From positions 2,101,528 through 2,165,527 of the forward strand of contig NZ_KB235958.1 of assembly GCF_000332355.1 (NCBI RefSeq): a stretch of 64,000 nucleotides of DNA, read 5' to 3'. Every line of letters starts with the position of its first letter. Positions within the stretch are counted from its first letter, which is position 1. Shown one piece after another: positions 27,581 to 39,749 of this stretch. The stretch comes from Baaleninema simplex PCC 7105 (GTDB taxonomy: Bacteria; Cyanobacteriota; Cyanobacteriia; Cyanobacteriales; Geitlerinemataceae). The position numbers and the translations under genes were made by a program. Under the pieces are notes generated by a model. That model had not been told where the DNA came from and did not search any database. It was given only the letters and a program-made list of their open reading frames with translations.

Positions 27581-28045
27581 ATGCGTGTTGTCGTACAACG
27601 AGTCAAATCGTCTCAGGTCACCGTTTCGAGGCGTGTAGTCGGGAAGATCGATCGCGGACTCAACCTGTTGGTGGGGATCGCCGACACCGACACCGAAGCC
27701 GAACTCGATTGGATGGCCAAAAAATGCTTGGGGTTGCGTCTGTTTCCCCATTCCGACGGCGAAGAAAACAGCCGTTGGGACAAATCCGTCACCGATATCG
27801 GCGGCGAGTTATTGGTCGTTAGTCAGTTCACCCTTTACGGTGACTGTCGCAAGGGGCGTCGTCCCTCCTTCGATAAATCCGCCGAACCTACCGCCGCGCA
27901 AGCTCTGTACGAGCAGTTCGTCGAGAAACTAAAACAAAGCGGTTTGCGGGTCGAAACGGGAGAGTTTGGGGCGATGATGGAGGTGGCGATCGAAAACGAC
28001 GGGCCGGTTACGCTGCTGCTAGAACGAGAAGCATCCTCGAGGTGA
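27581..28045 (+). CDS. dtd: D-aminoacyl-tRNA deacylase
   Basis: A 154-residue DTD1-type proofreading enzyme that hydrolyses D-amino acids (and glycine) mischarged on tRNA. It starts with [15 protein letters not shown]. The catalytic [17 protein letters not shown] motif and the closing [10 protein letters not shown] (a variant of the NGPVT cross-subunit motif) are visible. Length is normal; it is flanked on both sides by hairpin repeat units. Confidence 0.95.
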   Translation: MRVVVQRVKSSQVTVSRRVVGKIDRGLNLLVGIADTDTEAELDWMAKKCLGLRLFPHSDGEENSRWDKSVTDIGGELLVVSQFTLYGDCRKGRRPSFDKSAEPTAAQALYEQFVEKLKQSGLRVETGEFGAMMEVAIENDGPVTLLLEREASSR

Positions 28046-28085
28046 GGTGAGGGGGAGAGGGGGAGAAACTGTCAACTGTGGAGTC

Positions 28086-28144
28086 GGTGCGTGACGAGTT
28101 GGCCGGTTGCGCGGCCTATTTCTCGTGTCTTTAGGTCACGCACC
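28086..28144. repeat. GGTGCGTGAC inverted-repeat unit, copy 3
   Basis: A 59-bp unit whose ends GGTGCGTGAC / GTCACGCACC are perfect complements. Its first 20 bases match copy 2 exactly. Confidence 0.7.
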
Positions 28145-28201
28145 CTACGACTATCAACTGTCAACTGTCTTCCCTCTTCCCTCTAAACTCTTGACTGTTT
28201 A

Positions 28202-28660
28202 TCACTCTTCCCGATAAAAGTCGTCTAAGTCGTCGATTTGGGCGTCGAGTTTAGCGGAAATGACTTGCGCTAAGACTGATTCGAGAGTATCGTCGCTGAA
28301 GTCCGAACTCACCCGATCGATCGGTGGAGACGTGACGGGAATTAGCCGCAGTTGTCGGCTTTCTTGAACGAGATCGAAATAGGTATTTCTTCTTTCGTCT
28401 TGTTTGAGTTCTAAATAATCGAAACTACAAACATTGAGATAGAGCGATCGATCGGCCAAAATGGTCGATTGTTGGGTATCGGCAAATACTTCAACCACGT
28501 ACGCTTCGCCCCGACTGTAGGGTTTACCGTCTTGTAGGTAAAGGTAGCGTATCTGATGGAGATCGCCGAGGACGCGCTGCATATCGCGTTTGTTGACAAT
28601 TAGTCCGGTTTCGATGATGCAGGGGGCGGGGATTCGGATGTCGGATGAGCGGTCAAGCAT
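28202..28660 (-). CDS. Conserved hypothetical protein
   Basis: A 152-residue soluble protein. It begins with a beta-rich region (PAPCIIETGLIVNKRDMQRVLGDLHQIRYLYLQDGK), contains VVEVFADTQQSTILADRSLYLNV, and ends in an acidic helix (AQIDDLDDFYREE). No enzymatic motif or membrane segment is evident. I have seen similar proteins only in cyanobacteria; no function can be given. It is convergent with dtd. Confidence 0.65.
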   Translation of the reverse strand: MLDRSSDIRIPAPCIIETGLIVNKRDMQRVLGDLHQIRYLYLQDGKPYSRGEAYVVEVFADTQQSTILADRSLYLNVCSFDYLELKQDERRNTYFDLVQESRQLRLIPVTSPPIDRVSSDFSDDTLESVLAQVISAKLDAQIDDLDDFYREE

Positions 28661-28893
28661 GGAACTGATTGGGTTGGGTGGACGATTTCCCTTCGCGAGC
28701 GTCGAGAGTTGTGAGCAAAGTGGTTAAATTAGATTTTGATATTTAGAACTTTATATTGCGATCGTGCTGCGACCGAGACGACAGGATGTCTCGAGACTGG
28801 GATTGAAAGCGATCGCGATCGATGTCTCGATACAATCTTGGCATAGATAACTCGGTTCGGAAATCCGTCAAATAACTGAATTTGCAATTTTAT

Positions 28894-29703
28894 ATGAGCG
28901 ATCGTCTATTTTCGTGGTTTCGCGTGCGTTTTTGGGTTCGCCAAACTCAAGTTGCTCTTGCCGCGATCGCGTTTTATACCTGTCTACCGATTCCGCCGAC
29001 GTGGAAGCTCGACTTTAATGGAATCGCCCGTTTGGCCCCTTTTGTGGGACTCTTTATCGGCGGGCTTTTAGGTGCGATCGATGGGATTTTAGGTGGCTTG
29101 GGCGTTCCCGATTTAACGAGAAGCGTTGTTGTTGTTTTGGCGGGGATTGCCGTAACCGGCGGTCTCCACTTTGATGGTGTCATGGATACGGCCGACGGCC
29201 TTGCAGTGCCTGACCCCCAACGTCGGCTAGCGGTGATGCAAGACAGCGTTGTCGGGGCGTTTGGTGTGATGGCCGGGATCGCGATCGTGCTTCTGAAAAC
29301 TGCCGCGTTAGCCGATTTGTCTGTCGATCGCACCTTCGCGTTAATGGCAGCCTTTGGCTGGGGGCGTTGGGGACAAGTGGTAGCGATCGTGCGCTATCCC
29401 TATCTCAAACCTTCTGGGAAAGGTGCGATTCACCACGCTTCGATTCGATCGGCGATCGATTTGATCCCTGGCGGTTTAGCCTTACTCGGGTTGAGCCTTC
29501 TTCAACTCCTCTTAAACCCCGATCGCTGGTTGTTCGGTATCGGTATGGTTTTAGGGGGTAGCGCGATCGCTATTTTAACGGGCGCTTGGCTTAACGCCAA
29601 ACTCGGCGGTCATACGGGAGATACTTACGGTGCCGTGGTGGAATGGACTGAAGCCGGGTTACTCTGTCTGTTAACAGCCTTAGCTGCCGCCAGTTCGGGC
29701 TGA
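28894..29703 (+). CDS. cobS: Adenosylcobinamide-GDP ribazoletransferase (cobalamin synthase)
   Basis: A roughly 269-residue integral membrane enzyme that joins adenosylcobinamide-GDP with alpha-ribazole to form adenosylcobalamin 5'-phosphate or the pseudocobalamin analogue. AIAFYTCLPIPP is a typical first segment. GGLHFDGVMDTADGL is the family's conserved metal-binding motif, followed by VMQDSVVGAFGVMAG. Several hydrophobic segments follow. The start is the ATG at 28894; the frame extends four codons upstream to a TTG. It uses the product of CobU (4499-5002). No cobalamin riboswitch was seen in the 220 bp upstream. Confidence 0.93.
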   Translation: MSDRLFSWFRVRFWVRQTQVALAAIAFYTCLPIPPTWKLDFNGIARLAPFVGLFIGGLLGAIDGILGGLGVPDLTRSVVVVLAGIAVTGGLHFDGVMDTADGLAVPDPQRRLAVMQDSVVGAFGVMAGIAIVLLKTAALADLSVDRTFALMAAFGWGRWGQVVAIVRYPYLKPSGKGAIHHASIRSAIDLIPGGLALLGLSLLQLLLNPDRWLFGIGMVLGGSAIAILTGAWLNAKLGGHTGDTYGAVVEWTEAGLLCLLTALAAASSG

Positions 29704-29885
29704 ACCGATGGCGAAATCGGTTGCGCGTCTTCCTTTTCCCTGACATGGGGAGCGATCGAACAGGGTCTCTCTCGGTCCGATCGTACTGTTGTGAGCCAAA
29801 GTGGTAAATTTGGCCGAACTGGCGTCCGTCTTCGTCGAACCCGTCTCGATCGCCTCGAATACCGAGTCTTATCAGTTGGGCAAAC

Positions 29886-30716
29886 TTAACTGAAGCCGCC
29901 GACGATCGCGTCGGTCGAAAAACTCGGACGCTCGCCTTCTGCAACCTCCACGAATAACGCCATGTTTTCCATTTGAGCCGAACCAAAAATGGTGGCAAAC
30001 GAAACATCCGCTGCATCTCGTCCGATCCCAATGCGAATTAATCCTTTTCTCGCAACCAGTCGCGTGGCGTCGAATACATACCAGCGATCGCCTAAATAGG
30101 CTTCAAAGCGAGCATGAAAATCGGGCGGTTCTAACCCAAACGCATACCCACTCACAAAACGAGCGGGAATATTTAACGCTCGACAAAAGGCAATTCCTAA
30201 GTGGGCGAAATCTCGACAAACTCCCGCGCGTTCGGTGGCTGTGTCGTAAGCTGATGTATGGGGATTCGTACTGCCAAATAAATAGATGACGTTGTCGTAA
30301 ATCCAGTTACAAATGGCAGTAACACGGGAATATCCTGATGATAGTTCGCCAAATTCTTGTTGTACAAAGCGAATTAAGCGATCGGATTCGCAATATCGCG
30401 AAGGATATAAATACGGTAACACTTCTAGCGGTAATTTATCGATGGGAACTTCAGGAATGAGGTTTGGATTGTCTTCAATATAGCTGACCTCAGCGGTAGC
30501 TCGATAAGAAACCTTTAATTGTCCGGCAGGGGCAGTCAAACGCAGGTAGCGAGTTCGTTGTGGAGATCGATATTCTTCAATTTTAAGGGGTGGATCGATC
30601 GAAATTTCTTCGGACTCAATTTTTTGAGTGGAGGTTTCAGCGGCAGTGATATTAAATATGAAAGTGCTAGGGTCTTCAATGCTATAGTTGAGTTGACAGC
30701 CAAGATCGAATTTCAT
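29886..30716 (-). CDS. Transglutaminase-like family protein
   Basis: A 276-residue papain-fold protein. The triad is Cys167 in ERAGVCRDFAHLG, His201 in PDFHARFEAYL and Asp216 in YVFDATRL. About 100 residues of beta-rich N-terminal domain precede it, typical of bacterial transglutaminase-like proteins, which mostly act as cysteine peptidases or amide-processing enzymes. No signal peptide is seen, so it is probably cytoplasmic. Substrate unknown. Confidence 0.88.
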   Translation of the reverse strand: MKFDLGCQLNYSIEDPSTFIFNITAAETSTQKIESEEISIDPPLKIEEYRSPQRTRYLRLTAPAGQLKVSYRATAEVSYIEDNPNLIPEVPIDKLPLEVLPYLYPSRYCESDRLIRFVQQEFGELSSGYSRVTAICNWIYDNVIYLFGSTNPHTSAYDTATERAGVCRDFAHLGIAFCRALNIPARFVSGYAFGLEPPDFHARFEAYLGDRWYVFDATRLVARKGLIRIGIGRDAADVSFATIFGSAQMENMALFVEVAEGERPSFSTDAIVGGFS

Positions 30717-30838
30717 GCTTGTCTGATGTAAGATATATATGTATAATTTTAACAGATATTAAATTTAGAAAACGTATTCAAAACTGCATTTTAAGATTTT
30801 TAATGCGAAGTTAAGTTGCGTTTCGTTAAAGTATTCCG

Positions 30839-31810
30839 ATGACGAACTGTTCGCTCTTTCACGATTGGCATCCCGTTCTCGAATCTGACGAACTCCCCCC
30901 AGAAACGGTGCGATCGATCCGACTGTTGGGACGGGATCTCGTTCTGTGGCGATCGCGCGATCGCGTCTCTGCTTGGAGCGATCGCTGTCCCCATCGTAGC
31001 GTGAAACTCTCTGGGGGAACCGTCAAAAACGGCCTTCTCGTTTGCCCCTATCACGGTCTACAGTTCGATGAAACCGGACGTTGTGTCGAGGTTCCCGGTT
31101 GTCCCGACTGGACGCCACCGCCACAACTGGCGATGTCGGGATACGCGATCGCCGTCCGTTATGGGTTAATTTGGGTCTCCTTGCAGCCAGATACCGACAC
31201 TTCTCAAATTCCAGAATTTCCCGAATGGGAGGATTCCCAATATCGCAAGTTTTTGTGCGGAAAATACCGGGTGCGATCGAGCGGTCTTCGGGTTATGGAA
31301 AATTTTCTCGACGTTTCCCATTTTCCCTTCGTTCACGATGGTTTTCTTGGCGATCGCACTCGTCCAAAAGTGGAACCCTACGAAGTAGAACTCAGCGATC
31401 GTGGGCTTTCTTTAAACAACGTTCGCGTGTGGCAACCCGACCCCGACGGAACGGGAGTCGGTGCAAAAGTCACCTACAATTACCATCTATCTCAACCCCT
31501 TGTCGCCTCCTTTGAAAAGCTGTCTTCCTCCGGTCGCCTAACGATTTTCTTTGCCGTTTGTCCCCTCGACGTCGAAGACAGTCTCGGCTGGATGTGGATT
31601 TCCATGAACTACGGTGAGGACATCCCCGAAGCTGAATTACAGCAGTTTCAGGACACGGTCGTTCGTCAAGACATTCCCATCGTCGAATCTCAACAACCGA
31701 AACAACTCCCTCTCAATTTATCGGCAGAAGTCCATCTTCCGTTCGATCGCTCCTCGATTCGGTATCGTCAATGGTTGAAACAACGCGGCGTCACATTTGG
31801 AGTCGTTTAG
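30839..31810 (+). CDS. Rieske-type aromatic ring-hydroxylating oxygenase
   Basis: A 323-residue oxygenase. The Rieske [2Fe-2S] ligands are CPHR (Cys-x-His) and CPYHGLQFD (Cys-x-x-His) in the first 80 residues. The mononuclear-iron region is NFLDVSHFPFVHDG, with both histidines. It resembles the Pao/PTC52/vanillate demethylase side of the family, which acts on chlorophyll catabolites or O-methyl aromatics; the substrate cannot be set from sequence. No C-terminal membrane helix is present, unlike plant Pao. No ferredoxin reductase partner is nearby. The Rpn-like gene begins 1 bp after its stop. Confidence 0.88.
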   Translation: MTNCSLFHDWHPVLESDELPPETVRSIRLLGRDLVLWRSRDRVSAWSDRCPHRSVKLSGGTVKNGLLVCPYHGLQFDETGRCVEVPGCPDWTPPPQLAMSGYAIAVRYGLIWVSLQPDTDTSQIPEFPEWEDSQYRKFLCGKYRVRSSGLRVMENFLDVSHFPFVHDGFLGDRTRPKVEPYEVELSDRGLSLNNVRVWQPDPDGTGVGAKVTYNYHLSQPLVASFEKLSSSGRLTIFFAVCPLDVEDSLGWMWISMNYGEDIPEAELQQFQDTVVRQDIPIVESQQPKQLPLNLSAEVHLPFDRSSIRYRQWLKQRGVTFGVV

Positions 31811-31811
31811 G

Positions 31812-32696
31812 ATGAAAACCGACAGCATTTTCTACCGCATTTTTCAGCAATATCCTCGCAGTTTCTTCGACCTCCTGAATTGTCCTCCCAGTGACGCCGA
31901 AAACTATCAATTTTCCTCTGTCGAAGTCAAACAACTATCTTTTCGCCTCGACGGAATCTTTCTCCCCACCGACGACACTGCCGAACGACCCTTTTACCTG
32001 GTTGAAGTGCAATTTCAACCGGATGACAGCCTCTATTTCCGCATTTTTGCCGAACTGTTCGTCTATCTCCGGCAATATCAACCGCCTCATCCGTGGCGAG
32101 TAGCGGTAATTTATCCCACCCGCAACATCGAACGGGAACATCCCCACCAGTTTCGCGAACTTCTCGCCTCCAATCGTGTATTTCGTCTCTACCTCGACGA
32201 ATTAGACACCTGCGAGGATCGCTTGGGCGTGGAAATTGTTAAACTGGTGGTGGTCTCGGAAGATCGAGCGATCGAAGCAGCTCGACGCCTACTTGCAGAG
32301 ACTCAACAAACCCTTCCCACCTCTTCACTACAAAGAGAACTCCTCGATCTGATTGAAACTATTGTCATTTACAAGTTACCGCAATTGAGCCGAGAGGAAA
32401 TTGCCACAATGTTAGGACTCGACGATCTCAAACAAACTCGGTTTTATCAAGAAGCCTTTGAAGACGGCATTCGACAAGGCATCGAACAAGGCATCGAACA
32501 AGGTATCGAACAAGGCATCGAACAAGGCATCGAACAAGGCATCGAACAAGGCATCGAAGATGGAACTCGTCGAACTCAGCGAGAAAGCGTACAAAACCTC
32601 GCTGAGGCTGGAATAGAAGCCGAAGAGATTTCGCGATTGCTGAAGTTACCGCTTGAATTCATTCGGGAGGTTCTGAACGATTCTGGAAGTTCCTAA
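31812..32696 (+). CDS. Rpn-like PD-(D/E)XK nuclease (DUF2887 group)
   Basis: A 294-residue protein from ATG 31812. The start MKTDSIFYRIFQQYPRSFFDLL is typical of the DUF2887/Rpn group. The PD-(D/E)XK core is visible as Asp in SFRLDGIFLP and ExQ in FYLVEVQFQP. Related Rpn proteins are DNA endonucleases implicated in recombination or phage-related processes. Near the C-terminus GIEQ is repeated in tandem (six GIEQ, then GIED) in an amphipathic helix, followed by an HTH-like end (AGIEAEEISRLLKLPLEFIREVL). The gene abuts the oxygenase stop, so cotranscription is likely. Confidence 0.8.
   Translation: MKTDSIFYRIFQQYPRSFFDLLNCPPSDAENYQFSSVEVKQLSFRLDGIFLPTDDTAERPFYLVEVQFQPDDSLYFRIFAELFVYLRQYQPPHPWRVAVIYPTRNIEREHPHQFRELLASNRVFRLYLDELDTCEDRLGVEIVKLVVVSEDRAIEAARRLLAETQQTLPTSSLQRELLDLIETIVIYKLPQLSREEIATMLGLDDLKQTRFYQEAFEDGIRQGIEQGIEQGIEQGIEQGIEQGIEQGIEDGTRRTQRESVQNLAEAGIEAEEISRLLKLPLEFIREVLNDSGSS
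32478..32561 (+). repeat. 12-bp in-frame tandem repeat (7 units)
   Basis: Seven head-to-tail copies of GGCATCGAACAA with only minor changes (one GGT, last unit GGCATCGAAGAT), encoding Gly-Ile-Glu-Gln. Because the unit is four codons, gain or loss of units would change the length of the protein but keep its frame. Confidence 0.95.
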
Positions 32697-33532
32697 AACA
32701 CCCCTTTATTTTTCGTTCTCACGCGGTCGTAAACCTCTTCCATTGCCGTTAAAAACGAACTGTCTTTCGTCCAAAACGGGGGATAGTCGCCGCCTTTTTT
32801 CACTACAATACCGGGAACTACTGCCGGGGTGACGGCTTCCGCTTGTTGCGGTAGGCGTTTTGGAGGCGACCAAAAGTCTTTTAACGCGGGAACGTTGCCA
32901 ACTTCGACGGTTTGCGGTTGCGTGTAGTAAGAGGCTGCGGGTTCGATGTTTGCTTCATCCTCGTCTAACGCGGAGGATAAAACGCGACCGAGGGAGGTTC
33001 GCGATAGTTCTTTTTGCAGTTGCGATCGCGGCATTCCTCGCAGTTCGAACAGTAAAAAAGGATCGCGATCGAACTCCGACGCTAACAGATAGCAAACCCC
33101 AGCAATATGTTTGCAGGGGTTCGACCAATCGGGACAGGAACATTCGGTGTGAAAGTCTTTGCGGCTGTGGGGAAGTAAATGTAAATTCAACGCAGCAAAG
33201 GCATCTTCGATGTTTTCTGGAACTTCTCCGACGAGGAGTTTCGCTACTAAACTCGCTTTCGATCCTAAATAATCGATCGCCTTCGACCAGTCTTTTTGAG
33301 AAATCGGAGGAATTTCGACGGTGGTGGTATAGAGGGGTTCTTTGTACACGCCGAAATAGGGATTGATGGAACCGCGAACGAAGGCAGTGATACAACCATC
33401 TTCGATAACGTAGTCTTTGATTTTGTTATTGCGAGCGTAGGAACGACCCCGACCTAAGCGATTGCTTTCGGTAAAGGATTCGATCGCCTCGATGAATTTT
33501 TGCCCCCACCAAGTCTTACTAAATTTTACCAT
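32693..33532 (-). CDS. SWIM zinc-finger protein partner of SNF2 helicase
   Basis: A 279-residue protein with a SWIM zinc finger around its centre: ECSCPDWSNPCKHIAGVCYLL (CxCx6CxH). The N-terminal part (KTWWGQKFIEAIESF, ...RGRSYARNNKI) is the usual lead-in for SWIM proteins encoded next to SNF2 ATPases. The finger is thought to bind DNA or proteins. It follows the helicase gene on the same strand with a gap of 135 bp and likely works with it. Its stop overlaps the end of the convergent Rpn-like gene by 4 bp. Confidence 0.9.
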   Translation of the reverse strand: MVKFSKTWWGQKFIEAIESFTESNRLGRGRSYARNNKIKDYVIEDGCITAFVRGSINPYFGVYKEPLYTTTVEIPPISQKDWSKAIDYLGSKASLVAKLLVGEVPENIEDAFAALNLHLLPHSRKDFHTECSCPDWSNPCKHIAGVCYLLASEFDRDPFLLFELRGMPRSQLQKELSRTSLGRVLSSALDEDEANIEPAASYYTQPQTVEVGNVPALKDFWSPPKRLPQQAEAVTPAVVPGIVVKKGGDYPPFWTKDSSFLTAMEEVYDRVRTKNKGVF

Positions 33533-33667
33533 GTTTGTCTCCGTTTAAAGGTTACGTTTTTTGTGATATGAGGTTTTAGGGGTAGCTTGGGTCGAACGCA
33601 GTAAAGCCTAAAAGAGAGCGGCTTAGATGTTAGGTTTCATTTCTCGACCCAAACTACATTTTTTGAG

Positions 33668-36811
<3,144 letters not shown>

Positions 36812-36893
36812 ACACCCCCGATGTAGCCCCTCATATCTACCTCGTTACCGTTCAATGTACTACCTCGCCCCGCCACAACACATCTGTAGCCAT

Positions 36894-37109
36894 CTAGATT
36901 TCGTGAGATTCTTTGGGTTGCATCAACACCGCCACCACCAAACTGGGAGTTCCGCCAATTAACCCGAATATCAGCCACCATCCCAAAGCGTAGCCTTTAC
37001 GAGTGGCGACAACTGCTGCTGCCGTTCCCACCATGCAATGAGCGACGAACAGTCCGCCAACCGTGACGGGGGACAGGTTGTTGAAATCTAGCATAGAACG
37101 TATCGCCAT
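36894..37109 (-). CDS. Small two-helix membrane protein
   Basis: About 71 residues if started at the ATG reading MAIRSMLDFNN; another ATG five codons later is possible, and the frame is open upstream. Two hydrophobic segments are seen (VGGLFVAHCMVGTAAAVVATRKG and LGWWLIFGLIGGTPSLVVAVLM). No family is recognised. It has normal codon use. Confidence 0.5.
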   Translation of the reverse strand: MAIRSMLDFNNLSPVTVGGLFVAHCMVGTAAAVVATRKGYALGWWLIFGLIGGTPSLVVAVLMQPKESHEI

Positions 37110-37368
37110 GAAATATGCTAACAGCCTACCGCTTAGAGGAGGAGAGGGGGAGAACGGTAGTGTTCTTGGATGCAAGGATACTTCCTTTTATATAGCTAAA
37201 TAACTATTAGTAGATTTTAAAAAATCTTTAGAATTACCGTTGACGAAAAGAAATTTATTTGTATAATGCACAGTCTCTGTCAACTATTTTTAACAAAACG
37301 TTGCATCTTCTAGAAGCTTGTGTTAACTTTTGAAAAGAAGCACATCCTCACGAAAAGGAGTAACGATC

Positions 37369-37512
37369 GTGGAAACTCAAGAAACAAAATTCGGTTTTAC
37401 TCAATTTGCTGAAACCTGGAACGGTCGTCTGGCGATGCTGGGCTTCGTCATCGGAATTGCAACCGAACTGCTGACCGGTCAAGGAATTCTGTCTCAAATC
37501 GGCTTGATGTAA
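37369..37512 (+). CDS. High-light-inducible protein (Hlip / SCP)
   Basis: A 47-residue single-helix thylakoid protein. The chlorophyll-binding motif ETWNGRLAMLGFVIGIATELLTG is complete (ExxNxRxAMxGF). The start is the GTG at 37369, 8 bp after AAAAGGAG; the reading frame is open upstream but has no sensible protein. Hlips bind chlorophyll and carotenoid, dissipate energy and help photosystem II assembly under stress. An AT-rich 190-bp region upstream should hold its promoter; no HLR1 element could be assigned with confidence. A shared hairpin terminator follows. Confidence 0.93.
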   Translation: METQETKFGFTQFAETWNGRLAMLGFVIGIATELLTGQGILSQIGLM

Positions 37513-37551
37513 TCGAGTCGTGCCATTATTCCAAATACAACATTTTTCAAA

Positions 37552-37595
37552 AATCGAGGCTGGAGTAGGGTTTCGCCCATGCTCCAGCCTCGATT
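37552..37595 (-). terminator. Hairpin between convergent hlip and SPFH genes
   Basis: 14-bp arms AATCGAGGCTGGAG and CTCCAGCCTCGATT with an inner GGG/CCC pair. On the minus strand it is followed by TTTTTGAAAAATG, a good Rho-independent terminator for the SPFH transcript. It can also stop plus-strand transcription from the Hlip gene. Confidence 0.75.
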
Positions 37596-37641
37596 GACGT
37601 TGAACCTTCCTCAGAATTCGCACTCAAAGAATTCTGGCGTC

Positions 37642-38631
37642 TCAAGCCTCAAAATCTTTCAGCTCGATCGCCTCTTGCTCCGAAGATTGACTTATCATCG
37701 TCTTCATTCCTTCAAGCGTTGCGGGAATGCTTTTCGGATCCATGAACATCACTTTACTGCTGTCGCTCGACCCGATTTCTAAGCCCATTTCCAGATAGCG
37801 TTGCGCCAGTAAAAACTGTAACGCTTCTGACATTTTCGGATGCACCTTCAGGGTTTTCGCCAAAATTTGCATGGCCTCCGACGTCGCTTGTGCCTTCATC
37901 ACCTGTTCTTGACGTTGGGCTTCTGCTTTCAACAAAATTGCCTGTTTTTCGGCTTCCGCTTCTAAAATGGCCGCCCGTTGTTGCGCTTCAGCTTCCAAAA
38001 CCTGGGCTTCCGCTCGTCCTCGGGCTGAGTTCACCGCCGATTCTCGCTCCCCTTCCGAGGTGAGAACGGCTGCCCGCTTGCGACGTTCGGCGGACATTTG
38101 CAATTCCATCGAATCTTGAACCGCTTTCGAGGGAACGATATCCCGCAATTCTACCCGCGTCACTTTCACGCCCCAAGGATCTGTCGCGATGTCGAGTTCT
38201 CGTAACAGGACTTCGTTAACTTCTGCTCGGGCGGTAAAAGTTTGGTCGAGTTCCAGTTTTCCCATCTCCGATCGAATTTGGGTCAAGACCAAGTTTTGCA
38301 TGGCACTGCGGAGATTTTCGACCTTATAATAGGCTTTCTCCATGTCCATAATCCGCCAATACACGACTGCATCGACGGAAATCGAAACGTTATCGCTGGT
38401 GATACAAGGTTGAGCGGGAATATCTAAAACTTTTTCTCGAGTGGTTTCTTTGAAAACAATGTTGTCGAGAAAGGGGATGATAAAATTCAACCCCGGCTGT
38501 AGTTTTTTTCCGCTGTATTTTCCCAAGGTTTCCACGAGGGCTTCGTTGCCTTGGTTGACGATCTTCACGGAACTACTCGCCGCAGCACCGCCAAAGACAA
38601 CCAATACGATAAACGTCCAAAAGGCTTCCAT
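37642..38631 (-). CDS. SPFH/band-7 (stomatin/prohibitin-like) membrane protein
   Basis: A 329-residue protein of the QmcA/stomatin type. An N-terminal hydrophobic anchor ([15 protein letters not shown]) precedes the SPFH domain ([30 protein letters not shown] to [14 protein letters not shown]). A long Ala/Glu-rich coiled coil follows ([20 protein letters not shown] and on). Such proteins oligomerise into membrane cages or microdomains. The adjacent NfeD gene (38709) is transcribed first on the same strand, a common pairing suggesting joint function in membrane quality control. Confidence 0.92.
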   Translation of the reverse strand: MEAFWTFIVLVVFGGAAASSSVKIVNQGNEALVETLGKYSGKKLQPGLNFIIPFLDNIVFKETTREKVLDIPAQPCITSDNVSISVDAVVYWRIMDMEKAYYKVENLRSAMQNLVLTQIRSEMGKLELDQTFTARAEVNEVLLRELDIATDPWGVKVTRVELRDIVPSKAVQDSMELQMSAERRKRAAVLTSEGERESAVNSARGRAEAQVLEAEAQQRAAILEAEAEKQAILLKAEAQRQEQVMKAQATSEAMQILAKTLKVHPKMSEALQFLLAQRYLEMGLEIGSSDSSKVMFMDPKSIPATLEGMKTMISQSSEQEAIELKDFEA

Positions 38632-38708
38632 TTTGAGTTTCCTCTCGTGTTTTTTCTAAAATTTTCAAATATTCACGTCTAGGATAGGCGATCGCCCCCA
38701 ACCTCTCC

Positions 38709-39137
38709 TTAAGATTGCGTAAAATCTTCAGGAACCACGAGCAACGTATTGCCTTTGCGACCGACGACGATCGCCGTCCGGTTCGCTGGAATCGTCCAAT
38801 CGCCTTCACAGCGAGCTTGCCAGGAATTCCCCTCAAACAGCACTCGTCCCGGTTGTCCTGGCGCGATTTCCGTTAGCGTCGTGGCTTCGGTAGACTCGGC
38901 GATGGCGTAATGGGTTTTCTTGGGTAACAGACGCTTGACGAGCCAAATCAGTAGCAGCGAGAACACCATCCACAAGAAGATTTGTACGGACAACTGAGGC
39001 ACGACCAGCGACACGACTGCCACGAGCAACGCCGCCGTTCCCATTGCCAATTCTACAAACGCTGTGGGAACGAATAGTTCCATCAGACACAACGCTCCGC
39101 CGATAACGAGCCAGATTAGCGTGTATTTCAGAACCAT
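38709..39137 (-). CDS. NfeD-family membrane protein
   Basis: A 142-residue short NfeD protein. About four hydrophobic segments occupy the first half (LIWLVIGGALCLMELF, VELAMGTAALLVAVVSL, IFLWMVFSLLLIWLV). The second half is a soluble OB-fold (GQPGRVLFEGNSWQARCEGDWTIPANRTAIVVG). NfeD proteins bind SPFH partners through this fold; the partner is encoded next on the strand. Confidence 0.9.
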   Translation of the reverse strand: MVLKYTLIWLVIGGALCLMELFVPTAFVELAMGTAALLVAVVSLVVPQLSVQIFLWMVFSLLLIWLVKRLLPKKTHYAIAESTEATTLTEIAPGQPGRVLFEGNSWQARCEGDWTIPANRTAIVVGRKGNTLLVVPEDFTQS

Positions 39138-39400
39138 AGTCTTTTTTTAGGCTTTTTTCGCCTTTTTAAAAATCGATCCGCCTGTATCCGGCGAGGGTCT
39201 TGTCTTTATCTTATCTCTTCTAGAAAAGACGATCGCCCCTGGACAGTCGCAGCTAGAAAACGAAAAAACGCACTACACAGAGTGCGTTGGGTAAGGTTTT
39301 GGGGAAGATACGAGGAACGCGAAATCGCCTAGGAGAAGAAGTCGAGAGAGAGAAAGGATAACAACGTACGAGCTGAAAAAACGGTATCGAGCCGAAACAA

Positions 39401-39601
39401 CTAATCGAGCAGTTTCAGCCAACCTCGACGGACTGCGTGGAAGATGCGATCGAGGACTTCCCGATCGCGATCGCTGATGGCGCTACTCAACACAACGGAC
39501 ATCAAGGTCTTGCGTTGGTCGCGCGTCAGATAGCCCTCTGTCCACACGCAAGCAAACATTTCATCGAGGGTTGCAGGTTGAGATAAAACTTGGGTAGTCA
39601 T
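39401..39601 (-). CDS. Small conserved hypothetical protein
   Basis: A 66-residue, mostly helical soluble protein (TLDEMFACVWTEGYLTRDQRKTLMSVVL, DREVLDRIFHAVRRGWLKLL). Similar small proteins are common in cyanobacteria, but I know no function. It stands alone on the minus strand between the NfeD and glycosyltransferase genes; 39138-39400 upstream of it contains no further gene. Confidence 0.6.
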   Translation of the reverse strand: MTTQVLSQPATLDEMFACVWTEGYLTRDQRKTLMSVVLSSAISDRDREVLDRIFHAVRRGWLKLLD

Positions 39602-39749
39602 GGCGGCAGTGACGCGAGCGACGTGAGACCTGGCGGGCTTCGATGTTGCCTCCAGTATCTTCAGGACGTTCGCATTCGGCTGCGATCGTGCTTACTCAAG
39701 TCATGCGATCGCAAACATCATAGAGATGCGATCGCCGTCACAGACAAAC

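Noticed and set aside
28661-28893. Possible cobalamin riboswitch before cobS (and before cobU at 5003-5219)
   Set aside because: Neither region shows the conserved B12-box or the expected long leader; only ordinary AT-rich promoter-like DNA is seen.
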